The notes under the pieces were generated by a model. The model was not told the origin of the DNA, ran no database searches, and was given only the letters and a program-made list of their open reading frames with translations. Below are positions 33,928 to 42,874 of a stretch of 64,000 bases of DNA, piece by piece (the stretch's first letter is position 1; each line of letters begins with the position of its first letter). Source of the stretch: Glaciecola sp965660625. Its GTDB lineage: Bacteria; Pseudomonadota; Gammaproteobacteria; Enterobacterales; Alteromonadaceae. The stretch is from contig CBFIAR010000011.1 of assembly GCA_965660625.1 (NCBI GenBank), positions 1 to 64,000 of the forward strand, given 5' to 3'. The position numbers and the translations under genes are program-made.

Positions 33928-35412
33928 CTAAGCAGATGCAATTATCGCCTTCATATCGGTCATGTATCCGCGAAGCTTTTCGCCAACGCTCTCAACACCA
34001 TGTGAACGAATTGCTTTATTAACAAGCACTAGTTTCATGTTGTCTACGCCCATAGATTGAGAAACCAAACCACCACCAATATGTTCAGCAGTGATTTTAG
34101 GCATCACTTCTCTTTGTAGTAAAGGCACCGCCGCATTAGCAAATAAGTAGTTTCCATATTCGGCAGTATCGGAAATGACGACGTTCATTTCATACAAGCG
34201 TTTTCTCGCAATGGTATTTGAGATGAGTGGGGTTTCGTGTAGCGACTCATAATATGCTGACTCAGGTAATATGCCCGCTTCCACCATGACATCGAATGCA
34301 AGCTCAACCCCGGCTTTTATCATGGCAACCAGCAAAATGCCTTTGTCGAAGAATTCTTGGTCAGAAATTTTACCGCTATATATCGGTGCATTTTCAAAAC
34401 CCGACCTGCCTGTTTCTTCGCGCCACTTGAGTAAGTTAGCGTCGCCGTTGGCCCAGTCTTCCATCATCGTTGTTGAAAAGTGACCACTAATAATGTCGTC
34501 TTGGTGCTTTTCAAAAAGAGGTCGCATTATTGTTGTTAGCTCTACCGAAAGTTCATGAGCAACGATTTTAGCCGGATTAGACAGGCGGTCCATCATGTTG
34601 GTTACGCCACCGATCTTAAGCGCTTCTGTAATGGCTTCTAAGCCATATTGAACCAATGCTCCCGCATAAGCTGGGTCGACACCGTCGGCTACCATTTTGT
34701 CAAATGCTAATATTGCACCGGCTTGCTGCATGCCGCATAGAATCGTTTGTTCGCCCATTAAATCAGACTTCACTTCTGCTACGAATGAGCTTTCAAGAAC
34801 ACCTGCTCTATCTCCGCCAGTTGCGCTAGCGAGTGCCTTGGCTGTTGCCCATCCTTTACCTTCAGGATCATTTTCTGGGTGCACTGCAATCAGCGTAGGC
34901 ACGCCGAATCCACGTTTATACTCTTCGCGCACTTCGGTTCCAGGACATTTCGGTGCACACATAACAACGGTAATGTCAGCACGAATTTGTTGACCTTCTT
35001 CTACAATATTGAAGCCATGTGAATAACTTAAGGTCGCGCCTTTCTTCATCAGAGGCATAATCGCTTCAACCACGCTCGAATGTTGTTTGTCAGGCGTCAA
35101 GTTATAGACTAAATCGGCGCTTGGTATTAAGTCTTGATAAGTACCGACAGTAAAACCATTTGATGACGCCCTTTCGAATGAGTCGCGTTTTTCGTCAATG
35201 GCTGCTTGGCGTAATGCATAACTTACGTTTAAGCCTGAATCACGCATATTCAAACCTTGGTTTAAACCTTGCGCGCCACAACCTACAATCACGATATTTT
35301 GCCCTTTCAGGTAATCACAGCCTTCGGCGAATTCATTTTTTTTCATAAATCTACAGCGGCCTAATTGGTCTAACTGCTTACGTAACGGCAATGTATTGAA
35401 ATAATTTGTCAT
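33928..35412 (-). CDS. ilvC: Ketol-acid reductoisomerase (class II)
   Basis: 494 aa, matching the long enterobacterial-type class II enzyme (E. coli 491 aa), with duplicated C-terminal knotted domain. Visible: IVIVGCGAQGLNQGLNMRDSG (NADPH fold), DLIPSADLVYNLTPDKQH, CAPKCPGTEVREEYKRGFGV, and metal-ligand Glu/Asp in SDLMGEQTILCG. Second step of isoleucine/valine synthesis. Divergent from ilvY, which in E. coli activates ilvC with substrate as inducer. Confidence 0.97.
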   Translation of the reverse strand: MTNYFNTLPLRKQLDQLGRCRFMKKNEFAEGCDYLKGQNIVIVGCGAQGLNQGLNMRDSGLNVSYALRQAAIDEKRDSFERASSNGFTVGTYQDLIPSADLVYNLTPDKQHSSVVEAIMPLMKKGATLSYSHGFNIVEEGQQIRADITVVMCAPKCPGTEVREEYKRGFGVPTLIAVHPENDPEGKGWATAKALASATGGDRAGVLESSFVAEVKSDLMGEQTILCGMQQAGAILAFDKMVADGVDPAYAGALVQYGLEAITEALKIGGVTNMMDRLSNPAKIVAHELSVELTTIMRPLFEKHQDDIISGHFSTTMMEDWANGDANLLKWREETGRSGFENAPIYSGKISDQEFFDKGILLVAMIKAGVELAFDVMVEAGILPESAYYESLHETPLISNTIARKRLYEMNVVISDTAEYGNYLFANAAVPLLQREVMPKITAEHIGGGLVSQSMGVDNMKLVLVNKAIRSHGVESVGEKLRGYMTDMKAIIASA

Positions 35413-35559
35413 TGTTTTCTCTGTAATTTGTGAATCTGCTTCTCAAGCATCACACTCAAACAACAGCATTATGAAAGTGTGTTTGAGTGTTAAGTTTTGT
35501 GTCTGTGACGACATCTTCTGATAATAAGGAATATATTTTGTTTTATAAAGTGATATATT

Positions 35560-35586
35560 TGAAACGTAATGTTTCATATTATGAAA
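35560..35586. promoter_or_regulatory. Candidate IlvY operator, overlapping palindromes
   Basis: TGAAACGTAATGTTTCA (35560-35576) and TTTCATATTATGAAA (35572-35586) are two overlapping inverted repeats in the ilvC/ilvY intergenic region. LysR-type sites often take this T-N11-A palindromic form. Binding by IlvY is inferred from position. Confidence 0.55.
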
Positions 35587-35641
35587 TATTAAATTAACGC
35601 CTTTTCTAATATCCGAAATATGTACAAATAGGTAATAAAAA

Positions 35642-36505
35642 ATGGAATTAAAAGCCTTGCAAATGTTCCGCCATTTAGCAAAAACCCTGCACTTTAGCAA
35701 AACCGCGGGTGCTATGTTTGTTTCCCCCCCCACTTTGTCACGCGCAATCACTCGGCTTGAGGAGGAGTGCGGAGCAGTGCTATTTGTGCGCAATAATCGC
35801 AGCGTCCAATTGACAGCCGCGGGGCAACGATTTTTAGAGTTTGCCGAACTAACCTTAACAGCGTGGTTGCAAGTTCGCGCTGATATCGGTCAGCAGGAAG
35901 CGCAATTGAGTGGCACGTTATCGTTATATTGCTCGGTGACAGCAAGCCAAAGTCACTTGCCAAGATTATTAGATAAGTTGCAGGCGCAATATCCACAAAT
36001 TGAACTTAAACTAGACACAGGCGATCATTCATTCGCAGTAGAAACAGTTGAGCAATATAAGGCGGATATTGCTATTGCTATACATACACCAGAGTTTCCT
36101 GCTCATTTATCATTTAAAAAAATTGACCAGGTGCCCTTAGTCCTAATAGTCCCTAAAACACTACAGATATCGAATATTGAAGACATTAAGTGGCATGAGC
36201 ACAGCGTTGTCATGCCAGCCGGTGGGCCATCGAAACGAACAATTAATCAATGGTTTGCAGAACACAGTGTTAAGCCAAGAGTCTACGCAAGTGTCTCTGG
36301 CAACGAGGCGATTGTAAGCATGGTTGCACTCGGTTTAGGGATTGGATTTGTACCGCAAATTGTATTGGATAACTCTGTGGCTAAGGCAAAAGTCGCGAGC
36401 ATTGAAGTAAAAGATATTGAAGCCTATTTTCTTGGTTTGTGTTTTTTAAAAGAGCGTGAGAACAACGCATTGATACGTGCCATGGTGGATCTTTTTGAGA
36501 GCTGA
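35642..36505 (+). CDS. ilvY: LysR-type activator IlvY
   Basis: 287 aa. N-terminal HTH (LKALQMFRHLAKTLHFSKTAGAMFVSPPTLSRAITRLEEECG) and LysR substrate-binding domain; divergent from ilvC, the fixed genomic position of IlvY. Expected inducers are acetohydroxybutyrate/acetolactate. An unusual C8 tract at 35725-35732 lies within codons 27-30, a potential hotspot for sequencing slip or phase variation; the frame is intact here. Confidence 0.92.
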   Translation: MELKALQMFRHLAKTLHFSKTAGAMFVSPPTLSRAITRLEEECGAVLFVRNNRSVQLTAAGQRFLEFAELTLTAWLQVRADIGQQEAQLSGTLSLYCSVTASQSHLPRLLDKLQAQYPQIELKLDTGDHSFAVETVEQYKADIAIAIHTPEFPAHLSFKKIDQVPLVLIVPKTLQISNIEDIKWHEHSVVMPAGGPSKRTINQWFAEHSVKPRVYASVSGNEAIVSMVALGLGIGFVPQIVLDNSVAKAKVASIEVKDIEAYFLGLCFLKERENNALIRAMVDLFES

Positions 36506-36538
36506 TGTTTGTGAATAAGAACAAATAGTAAAGTTCAC

Positions 36539-36567
36539 TTGACATTAATGTAAAGTAAGCTTAACTT
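36539..36567 (+). promoter_or_regulatory. Sigma-70 promoter of the membrane protein/XRE pair
   Basis: TTGACA (36539-36544), 17-nt spacer, TAACTT (36562-36567). The operator palindrome starts 3 nt downstream. Confidence 0.6.
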
Positions 36568-36569
36568 GT

Positions 36570-36597
36570 CTATAAGTAAATCATACTTTACTTATAG
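36570..36597. promoter_or_regulatory. Perfect palindromic operator
   Basis: CTATAAGTAAA / TTTACTTATAG with a 6-nt loop: an 11-bp perfect inverted repeat immediately after the -10 box, ideal for repression by the XRE protein encoded downstream. Partial copies (GTAAAGTAAG) lie in the -35/-10 spacer. Confidence 0.65.
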
Positions 36598-36677
36598 GCG
36601 AAGGATATCTAGATTCTTTAACATTATATCTGCTTAGGCGCTCGCTAGCGCATCAGTCAAAATTTACAGGTAACAAT

Positions 36678-37097
36678 ATGAAAAATAAATTAAGTAAAAA
36701 TAGTATTACTGAAAAAACTAAAAAAAATACAAAATCACTGGCAATTTGGACCGGTACTTGGCTGCTCAGTTTAGCATTGGTCGCTTTTGGGCCCGTTTTT
36801 ATATGGGATTACAACAAAGCTATCTCACTATGTGCCATTGTCACTAATTTATCGGTGGGTTACAAAATGATTATGGCTAACAAGCAGCACCTAGAGGATT
36901 TAGATGAACTGCAGCAGCGGATTCATTTTGTTGCAATGGCTTTATCACTTGGTGTTAGTATGGTTTTTGGTGCTGTATTTGGCTTACTAGAAACTGTTCG
37001 TTTAGTTGAGTCCCAACCAAATGCTTCGAGCGTACTTTTCGTCATGGGCATTTCCTATGGCATTGGGATGCTGTTAGCTCATAGGAGGTACTCTTGA
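36678..37097 (+). CDS. Four-helix membrane protein paired with an XRE regulator
   Basis: 139 aa: basic N-terminus rich in Lys/Asn, then four hydrophobic segments (~25-43, 49-63, 83-108, 118-133). No named family recognised. Its TGA overlaps the TTG start of the XRE gene (37094), so the two are translationally coupled. Pairs of a small membrane protein and a 66-aa XRE regulator recur in bacteria; function unknown. Confidence 0.7.
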   Translation: MKNKLSKNSITEKTKKNTKSLAIWTGTWLLSLALVAFGPVFIWDYNKAISLCAIVTNLSVGYKMIMANKQHLEDLDELQQRIHFVAMALSLGVSMVFGAVFGLLETVRLVESQPNASSVLFVMGISYGIGMLLAHRRYS

Positions 37098-37294
37098 AAA
37101 ATCGATTTAAAGTATTGCGAGCAGAACGAGATTGGACACAAGCTGATTTAGCGGCTGAGTTAGATGTATCTCGACAAACCATTATTGCGATTGAAAAAGG
37201 AAAATATGACCCGAGTTTGTCACTAGCGTTTAAGGCAGCAAAGCTATTTGATTTACAAATTGAGTCGATTTTTCAAGTAGATGAAGACAGCTAG
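37094..37294 (+). CDS. Short XRE-family transcriptional regulator
   Basis: 66 aa, almost only an HTH: FKVLRAERDWTQADLAAELDVSRQTIIAIEKGKYDPSLSLAFKAAKLFD, as in the YozG-like minimal regulators. TTG start at 37094, with GGAGG 7 nt upstream, overlapping the stop of the membrane protein gene. Likely autorepressor through the palindrome at 36570-36597. Confidence 0.85.
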   Translation: MKNRFKVLRAERDWTQADLAAELDVSRQTIIAIEKGKYDPSLSLAFKAAKLFDLQIESIFQVDEDS

Positions 37295-37295
37295 T

Positions 37296-38999
37296 TCATT
37301 CGCTTAACTCATTAAGCATTCGGTCGAAGCTCCTAAAACTAAGTGCTTCGGCCAAATGTTGCTGATTTACCCGTTCAACGCATGCTAAGTCTGCAATAGT
37401 CCGTGCAACACGCATAGTGCGATGATAGGCGCGCATCGATAGGTTCATACTCTGCATTGCTTTACTCAAGAATAAACTTTCTGTTTCACTCAACGGACAA
37501 TACAGCTCAATCTCTTTACCGCTTAAGTTTTTGTTCAATTTACCCTGACGCTTTAGTTGTTTCTTTTGCGCCGCTATTACCCTGCTCTTCACAACGTCAC
37601 TAGTCTCAAGTTTGTGGCCAGATTGCATGGTGTTAGATAATGACGCATCAGATAGTGCCGCAGCGCGAACTTGTCCACTACATGGTTCCGCTAACAACTC
37701 TCTTTGATGGGGAGAATGACAACCCTGTGTGCGACTACCTGCTAGGTTTTGGGTTTTCATAATAGTATGCACACTTGCTTGGGAGCGATGATTAACGGTC
37801 TCACACTGATGCTTAATTTTTAGGGCTTTGCTTAAATCAATTCGGGGAACATGAACCTGCAGGTCAATTCGGTCCAAGAAAGGACCTGATATGCGATTCA
37901 AATAGCGTAGCACCTGATCGGGGTTTGCACGGTGATCATCAATATCCCCAGTTGGGCTTGGATTCATTGCACAGACCAACTGAAAATCCGCGGGGTACAC
38001 TACTTTTTGAGCAGCACGGGAAATATTAATCACACCGGTTTCCATGGGTTCGCGCAGAACATCTAGTATGTGTCTACCGAACTCTGGGAGTTCATCGAGG
38101 AACAGAACCCCCTTGTGCGCGAGTGAAATCTCGCCCGGTTTTGGATAACTACCACCGCCAACTAATGCTGCGGCAGAGCTGGTATGATGCGGCTGGCGAA
38201 ATGCTCGATTACGCCAGGTAGACAAGCAAATCTTGTCACCCGAAATTGAGCGAATAGAGGCCGAGGTCAACGCAGATTCCTCATCTAAATCAGGCATTAT
38301 AGACAGCAACCTGTTTGCCAGCATGCTTTTTCCGGTCCCTGCAGGGCCAAAGAAAAGGAGGTTGTGCGCCCCTGCGGCTGCAATTTCTAGGGCGCGTTTA
38401 GCATGAGCTTGTTCAACAATATCCGACATATCACCATAGGCTGAAGGTTTGGTTTTTGTCTTGCTAGCTACGTGGGGGAGTATTTTTTTCTTATTGCATA
38501 AATGCAAATACACTTCAGTCAGTGAATTGGCCGCAATAATTTGCGCGGCACTTACAAGGCTAGCCTCATCACCATTGTGCTTTGGTAACACGAGTTGCCG
38601 GTTTGATTTTGATGCAGCAAACGCCATGGGAAGCGCACCTTGTATAGGTCGTAAATTTCCTGATAGTGCTAATTCACCCACAAATTCATACTGATTCAAA
38701 TCGACTCTCTTAAGTTGTTCGCTCGCAGCAATAATGCCAATAGCGATAGCTAAATCGAAGCGACTTCCCCCTTTAGGTAAGTCGGCAGGGGCCATATTCA
38801 CCGTGATCCTTTTCGAAGGAAACTCAAAGTCAGAGTTTATGATTGCGCTGCGAACACGATCTCTCGATTCTTTTACCGTTGTCTCTGGCAGGCCAACTAA
38901 GTTAAATGCGGGTAGTCCATTCGATAAATGCACCTCGATAGTGACGAGTGGAGCCTCAACACCTAAATTCGCGCGGGTGTAGACAATAGATAAAGACAT
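37296..38999 (-). CDS. yifB: YifB/ComM-family Mg-chelatase-like AAA+ ATPase
   Basis: 567 aa. N-terminal ChlI-like domain (VEVHLSNGLPAFNLVGLPETTVKESRDRVRSAI), AAA+ core with Walker A GPAGTGKS (~216-223) and Walker B VLFLDELPEF, and a C-terminal Mg_chelatase_C domain. In Vibrio ComM is a branch-migration helicase for natural transformation. The protein is ~60 residues longer than E. coli YifB (506 aa); the extra is an insert around residues 405-475 before SRVIAAQKKQLKRQGK. Divergent from ilvD, as yifB is from the ilv genes in E. coli. Confidence 0.92.
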   Translation of the reverse strand: MSLSIVYTRANLGVEAPLVTIEVHLSNGLPAFNLVGLPETTVKESRDRVRSAIINSDFEFPSKRITVNMAPADLPKGGSRFDLAIAIGIIAASEQLKRVDLNQYEFVGELALSGNLRPIQGALPMAFAASKSNRQLVLPKHNGDEASLVSAAQIIAANSLTEVYLHLCNKKKILPHVASKTKTKPSAYGDMSDIVEQAHAKRALEIAAAGAHNLLFFGPAGTGKSMLANRLLSIMPDLDEESALTSASIRSISGDKICLSTWRNRAFRQPHHTSSAAALVGGGSYPKPGEISLAHKGVLFLDELPEFGRHILDVLREPMETGVINISRAAQKVVYPADFQLVCAMNPSPTGDIDDHRANPDQVLRYLNRISGPFLDRIDLQVHVPRIDLSKALKIKHQCETVNHRSQASVHTIMKTQNLAGSRTQGCHSPHQRELLAEPCSGQVRAAALSDASLSNTMQSGHKLETSDVVKSRVIAAQKKQLKRQGKLNKNLSGKEIELYCPLSETESLFLSKAMQSMNLSMRAYHRTMRVARTIADLACVERVNQQHLAEALSFRSFDRMLNELSE

Positions 39000-39373
39000 T
39001 ATGTAAATCCTGCTGCTTTTTATTGCTTAAGCTTATTTGAAGATTGCGCTAAAAACAGCTGTCCTTTAAGTGTGTTTTTGGGCTGCAATTATTAAGAAAT
39101 GCTTGCAGCGTTCTTTGAATTAGGGCACATTGGCGGTGTGACGACAATTTGAATCAACATTTTCAAGCATCTTCGCAACACCAAGCTTTATCGAAAATCG
39201 ATAACGGTAGGTGTTGAGCGAGGGCGCAGTGCATTCTCAGAATCCACAAAACCCTCTTTTAACGAGGGTTTTTTCGTTTTTAAGGCCCTTACTTTTTTAC
39301 GCTCTTGTTCGACGAACGCTATCTAATAAGAGCGATTTAACAAAAGAACAAATTTAAAAGCAGGAAACGCAAG
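39000..39373. other. yifB-ilvD intergenic leader region
   Basis: 374 nt. Apart from the hairpins listed separately it has only a 17-codon open frame (39099-39152, MLAAFFELGHIGGVTTI) with two Leu, two Ile and one Val, not rich enough to be a convincing branched-chain leader peptide. Confidence 0.4.
39176..39274 (+). promoter_or_regulatory. Candidate ilvDA transcription attenuator
   Basis: Hairpin 1: CAACACC (39176-39182) with GGTGTTG (39210-39216), containing an inner ATCGA/TCGAT stem. Then GAGGG (39219-39223), which can pair with CCCTC (39252-39256). The latter is also the 5' arm of the terminator AAACCCTC / GAGGGTTT (39249-39256 with 39264-39271) followed by TTTT. Mutually exclusive pairings between leader and terminator are the mark of attenuation. 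Position matches the E. coli ilvL leader. Confidence 0.5.
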
Positions 39374-41221
39374 ATGCCTAAACTACGTTCAGCAACAAGC
39401 ACACAAGGTCGAAACATGGCAGGCGCCAGAGCATTGTGGCGTGCCACCGGAATGAAAGACGGTGATTTCGGAAAGCCAATTATCGCGGTCTCAAATTCAT
39501 TTACGCAATTTGTTCCCGGCCATGTGCATCTTAAAGACATGGGGCAACTCGTCGCACGCAGTATCGAAGCAGCGGGAGGCGTGGCAAAAGAATTCAATAC
39601 GATTGCGGTTGATGACGGGATCGCAATGGGACATAGCGGTATGCTTTATAGTCTGCCCTCGCGAGAAATAATCGCCGATTCAGTAGAGTATATGGTAAAT
39701 GCACATTGTGCTGACGCGATTGTGTGTATATCCAACTGCGACAAAATCACACCGGGAATGCTGATGGCGGCAATGCGCCTAAATGTGCCTGTTATTTTTG
39801 TCTCGGGTGGCCCAATGGAGGCCGGCAAAACTAGGCTGAGCGATCAAATAATAAAACTCGATTTGGTTGATGCCATGGTGGCCGCGGCGGATGATAAAGT
39901 ATCACAGCAAGATGCCGATGAGATTGAACGCTCGGCCTGTCCTACTTGCGGCTCATGCTCTGGGATGTTTACCGCAAACTCCATGAACTGCTTGACCGAA
40001 GCGTTGGGTTTGTCACTACCGGGTAACGGCTCTATGCTTGCCACTCATGCTGATCGCGAGAGCTTGTTCAAGCAAGCCGGCGCAGAGATAGTTAATTTGT
40101 GCAAACGCTGGTACGGTGATAACGATCCTATGGCACTGCCTAGAAACATTGCTAACTTCAAGGCTTTTGAGAATGCAATGAGCCTTGATATTGCGATGGG
40201 TGGTTCAACCAATACTATCCTGCATTTGCTTGCGGCGGCCATTGAAGGTGAGGTTGAATTTACGATGGATGATATCGATCGTTTGTCTCGAAAGGTGCCG
40301 CATTTATGCAAAGTCGCTCCTGCCACACCGCAATATCATATGGAAGATGTGCACCGAGCGGGTGGGGTCATGGGTATCTTGAACGAGTTAAATAAAGCGG
40401 GTTTGCTACATGGTGATAACCCTCATGTATTAGGTAAAAGCATTCAAGAAGTGATTGCAGAGTGGGACATCACTAATCCTAAAAATGAAAAAGCACTGAC
40501 TTTTTATAAGGCGGGGCCTGCAGGTATTCGAACCACTCAAGCATTTAGTCAAAGTTGTCGCTACCCTAGTGCCGATGTAGATCGTGAGGGCGGTTGCATT
40601 CGAAATATCGATAACGCCTTCAGTAAAGAAGGGGGCTTAGCGGTACTATTTGGGAATTTAGCTGAAAATGGCTGCATCGTAAAAACAGCGGGCGTCGATG
40701 AATCAATCCATAAATTCACGGGCCCTGCGCGCGTATATGAAAGCCAAGATGATGCCGTAGCGGGTATTTTAAAAGATGAGGTGAAATCGGGTGACGTAGT
40801 GGTTATTCGCTATGAAGGACCAAAGGGTGGCCCAGGCATGCAGGAGATGTTGTATCCAACGTCGTATTTAAAATCTAAAGGACTTGGTAAAGAATGTGCA
40901 TTGATTACCGACGGTCGATTTTCCGGCGGCACTTCGGGTTTATCAATAGGGCATTGCTCACCAGAAGCAGCTGCCGGTGGTGGTATTGCCCTAGTAAACA
41001 ATGGCGATATGATTACCATTGATATTCCAAATCGTTCAATGAACTTGATGATCGATGAAGCCGAGTTTGCAGAAAGAGTAAACGCCATGAATAATTCATC
41101 GAACCCATGGAAACCAGTCAATAGAAAACGCGAAGTCAGTACTGCTTTGAAAGTATTTGCTATGTTAGCAACCAGCGCGGATAAAGGTGCCGTGCGCGAC
41201 CCATCAAAATTGGATTATTAA
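39374..41221 (+). CDS. ilvD: Dihydroxy-acid dehydratase
   Basis: 615 aa, full IlvD length. Third step of valine/isoleucine synthesis, iron-sulfur lyase. Cluster cysteines are in CISNCDKITPGM and in ACPTCGSCSGMFTANSMNCL; further DGRFSGGTSGLSIGH near the C-terminus. ilvG, ilvM and ilvE are not between yifB and ilvD. Stop overlaps the ilvA start (TAATG), giving coupling. Confidence 0.97.
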   Translation: MPKLRSATSTQGRNMAGARALWRATGMKDGDFGKPIIAVSNSFTQFVPGHVHLKDMGQLVARSIEAAGGVAKEFNTIAVDDGIAMGHSGMLYSLPSREIIADSVEYMVNAHCADAIVCISNCDKITPGMLMAAMRLNVPVIFVSGGPMEAGKTRLSDQIIKLDLVDAMVAAADDKVSQQDADEIERSACPTCGSCSGMFTANSMNCLTEALGLSLPGNGSMLATHADRESLFKQAGAEIVNLCKRWYGDNDPMALPRNIANFKAFENAMSLDIAMGGSTNTILHLLAAAIEGEVEFTMDDIDRLSRKVPHLCKVAPATPQYHMEDVHRAGGVMGILNELNKAGLLHGDNPHVLGKSIQEVIAEWDITNPKNEKALTFYKAGPAGIRTTQAFSQSCRYPSADVDREGGCIRNIDNAFSKEGGLAVLFGNLAENGCIVKTAGVDESIHKFTGPARVYESQDDAVAGILKDEVKSGDVVVIRYEGPKGGPGMQEMLYPTSYLKSKGLGKECALITDGRFSGGTSGLSIGHCSPEAAAGGGIALVNNGDMITIDIPNRSMNLMIDEAEFAERVNAMNNSSNPWKPVNRKREVSTALKVFAMLATSADKGAVRDPSKLDY

Positions 41222-42816
41222 TGTCGTCAAATAATACACAAATGAATACAGCTGCTCCAGGCGCCGCATTAGCCCCTAGCGAGCAAACGCCATATCACTA
41301 TTTAACTAAGATATTGTGCGCTCCGGTTTACGAAGCTGCTATAAATTCTGAGTTGAACTACCTAGCGAGCTTTTCGACTGAACTTAAAAATAAAGTGTAT
41401 TTAAAACGCGAGGATCAACAGCCGGTTAAGTCCTTTAAAATCAGGGGAGCTTATAACTGTATCCGTCAACTCAGCGAGAAACAAAAGGCTGCTGGGATTG
41501 TTGCTGCTTCAGCCGGGAACCATGCTCAAGGTGTCGCGTATGCTGCTAAAAAGCTCAATATCAAAGCAACAATTGTGATGCCTGAAACCACGCCAGACAT
41601 AAAAGTAGAGGCGGTTAAACGATTTGGAGGCAACAACGTGACGGTTGTGCAGTCAGGGACAAGTTTCGATCAAGCTAGCGATTTGGCTAAATCGCTTTGT
41701 CTTGAGCACGGCTATTCTATGATACCGCCTTTTGATCATCCAGATGTTATCGCTGGTCAGGGGACCATTGCAAAAGAAATGCTGGAGCAAAATCCGAACC
41801 TTGAATATCTATTTGTCGCAGTCGGAGGTGGCGGATTAGCCGCCGGTATTGCTATTTATATGAAACAAATACGACCTGACATTAAGATTATTGGTGTTGA
41901 GTCAGTGGAATCCGCGTGCTTGACCGCAGCGATAGAAAAAGGCGCGCCTGTGACGCTGCCAACCGTCGGTATTTTCGCTGATGGCGTTGCGGTTAAAACC
42001 ATCGGCAGTGAGACTTTCAGAATATGTCAACAGTACTTGGATGATGTAATCACGGTTACCAACGACGAAATCTGTACTGCTATCAAAGACATTTTTGATG
42101 ACACACGGGTTATTGCCGAACCAGCTGGGGCTTTGTCAGTAGCAGCTATTCGTAAATACACAAAACAATATAAACTGCAGGGGGCAGTTATTGGCGGCAT
42201 TTTATGTGGGGCTAATATTAATTTCCATACGCTGCGCTATGTATCAGAACGTTGTGAATTAGGCGAGCAAAAAGAAGCGGTTTTCGCGGTAAAAATACCA
42301 GAGGCAAAAGGTTCTTTTAAGGCATTTTGTGAGATGTTAGGCGGTATTACCATAACTGAATTTAACTACCGTTACGCAAAAAGTGATGAAGCACACATAT
42401 TTGTTGGTGTTAAGTTGAAGCGCGGGCTGACAGAACTGCAGGGATTGCTGAAGCGACTCAACAAAAACGGTTACGAATGTTTTGATATGTCGGATAATGA
42501 ACTTGCAAAATTGCACGTTCGGCATATGGTTGGAGGTAAGCCGCAGGAATATATTAACGAACATATATTCTCATTCGCCTTCCCTGAATATCCAGGTGCA
42601 TTAATGCATTTTCTAACTAAGTTGGGGGAGCAGTGGAATATTACGCTGTTTCATTATCGTAACCATGGGGCTGCGGAAGGTCTGGTGTTAGCTGGTTTTG
42701 ATATTGATGACGATAAGCGCGAGTTGTTTGATTCACATTTGAACGAACTTGGTTTTGACGTGCATGAACACCGAGATAACCCAGCATATCGATTGTTTTT
42801 ATCAGGGCAGAATTGA
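41221..42816 (+). CDS. ilvA: Threonine ammonia-lyase, biosynthetic
   Basis: 531 aa, the long biosynthetic form. PLP Lys in KREDQQPVKSFKIRGAYN, SAGNHAQGVAYAAKKL, the glycine loop AVGGGGLAAGIAIY and two C-terminal ACT-like regulatory domains (~330-410 and ~425-510: FSFAFPEYPGALMHFL). Makes 2-oxobutyrate for isoleucine and is feedback-inhibited by isoleucine in the family. Coupled to ilvD by TAATG. Confidence 0.97.
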   Translation: MSSNNTQMNTAAPGAALAPSEQTPYHYLTKILCAPVYEAAINSELNYLASFSTELKNKVYLKREDQQPVKSFKIRGAYNCIRQLSEKQKAAGIVAASAGNHAQGVAYAAKKLNIKATIVMPETTPDIKVEAVKRFGGNNVTVVQSGTSFDQASDLAKSLCLEHGYSMIPPFDHPDVIAGQGTIAKEMLEQNPNLEYLFVAVGGGGLAAGIAIYMKQIRPDIKIIGVESVESACLTAAIEKGAPVTLPTVGIFADGVAVKTIGSETFRICQQYLDDVITVTNDEICTAIKDIFDDTRVIAEPAGALSVAAIRKYTKQYKLQGAVIGGILCGANINFHTLRYVSERCELGEQKEAVFAVKIPEAKGSFKAFCEMLGGITITEFNYRYAKSDEAHIFVGVKLKRGLTELQGLLKRLNKNGYECFDMSDNELAKLHVRHMVGGKPQEYINEHIFSFAFPEYPGALMHFLTKLGEQWNITLFHYRNHGAAEGLVLAGFDIDDDKRELFDSHLNELGFDVHEHRDNPAYRLFLSGQN

Positions 42817-42828
42817 TCTGCCCACGTT
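42805..42828 (+). terminator. ilvA terminator
   Basis: GGGCAGA / TCTGCCC with a 5-nt loop that contains the TGA, then ACGTTTTATT. Confidence 0.65.
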
Positions 42829-42874
42829 TTATTATTGGTAGTTACCTACTATATAGTCGCGAAAGGGCCGGTGT

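Noticed and set aside
39099..39152. 17-codon frame as an ilv leader peptide
   Set aside because: Only five branched-chain codons, none in a run, and no clear ribosome site; kept only as a note.
42337..42564. Antisense open frames within ilvA, ilvD, dmp and other genes
   Set aside because: Shadows of well-supported genes with family motifs; no ribosome sites.
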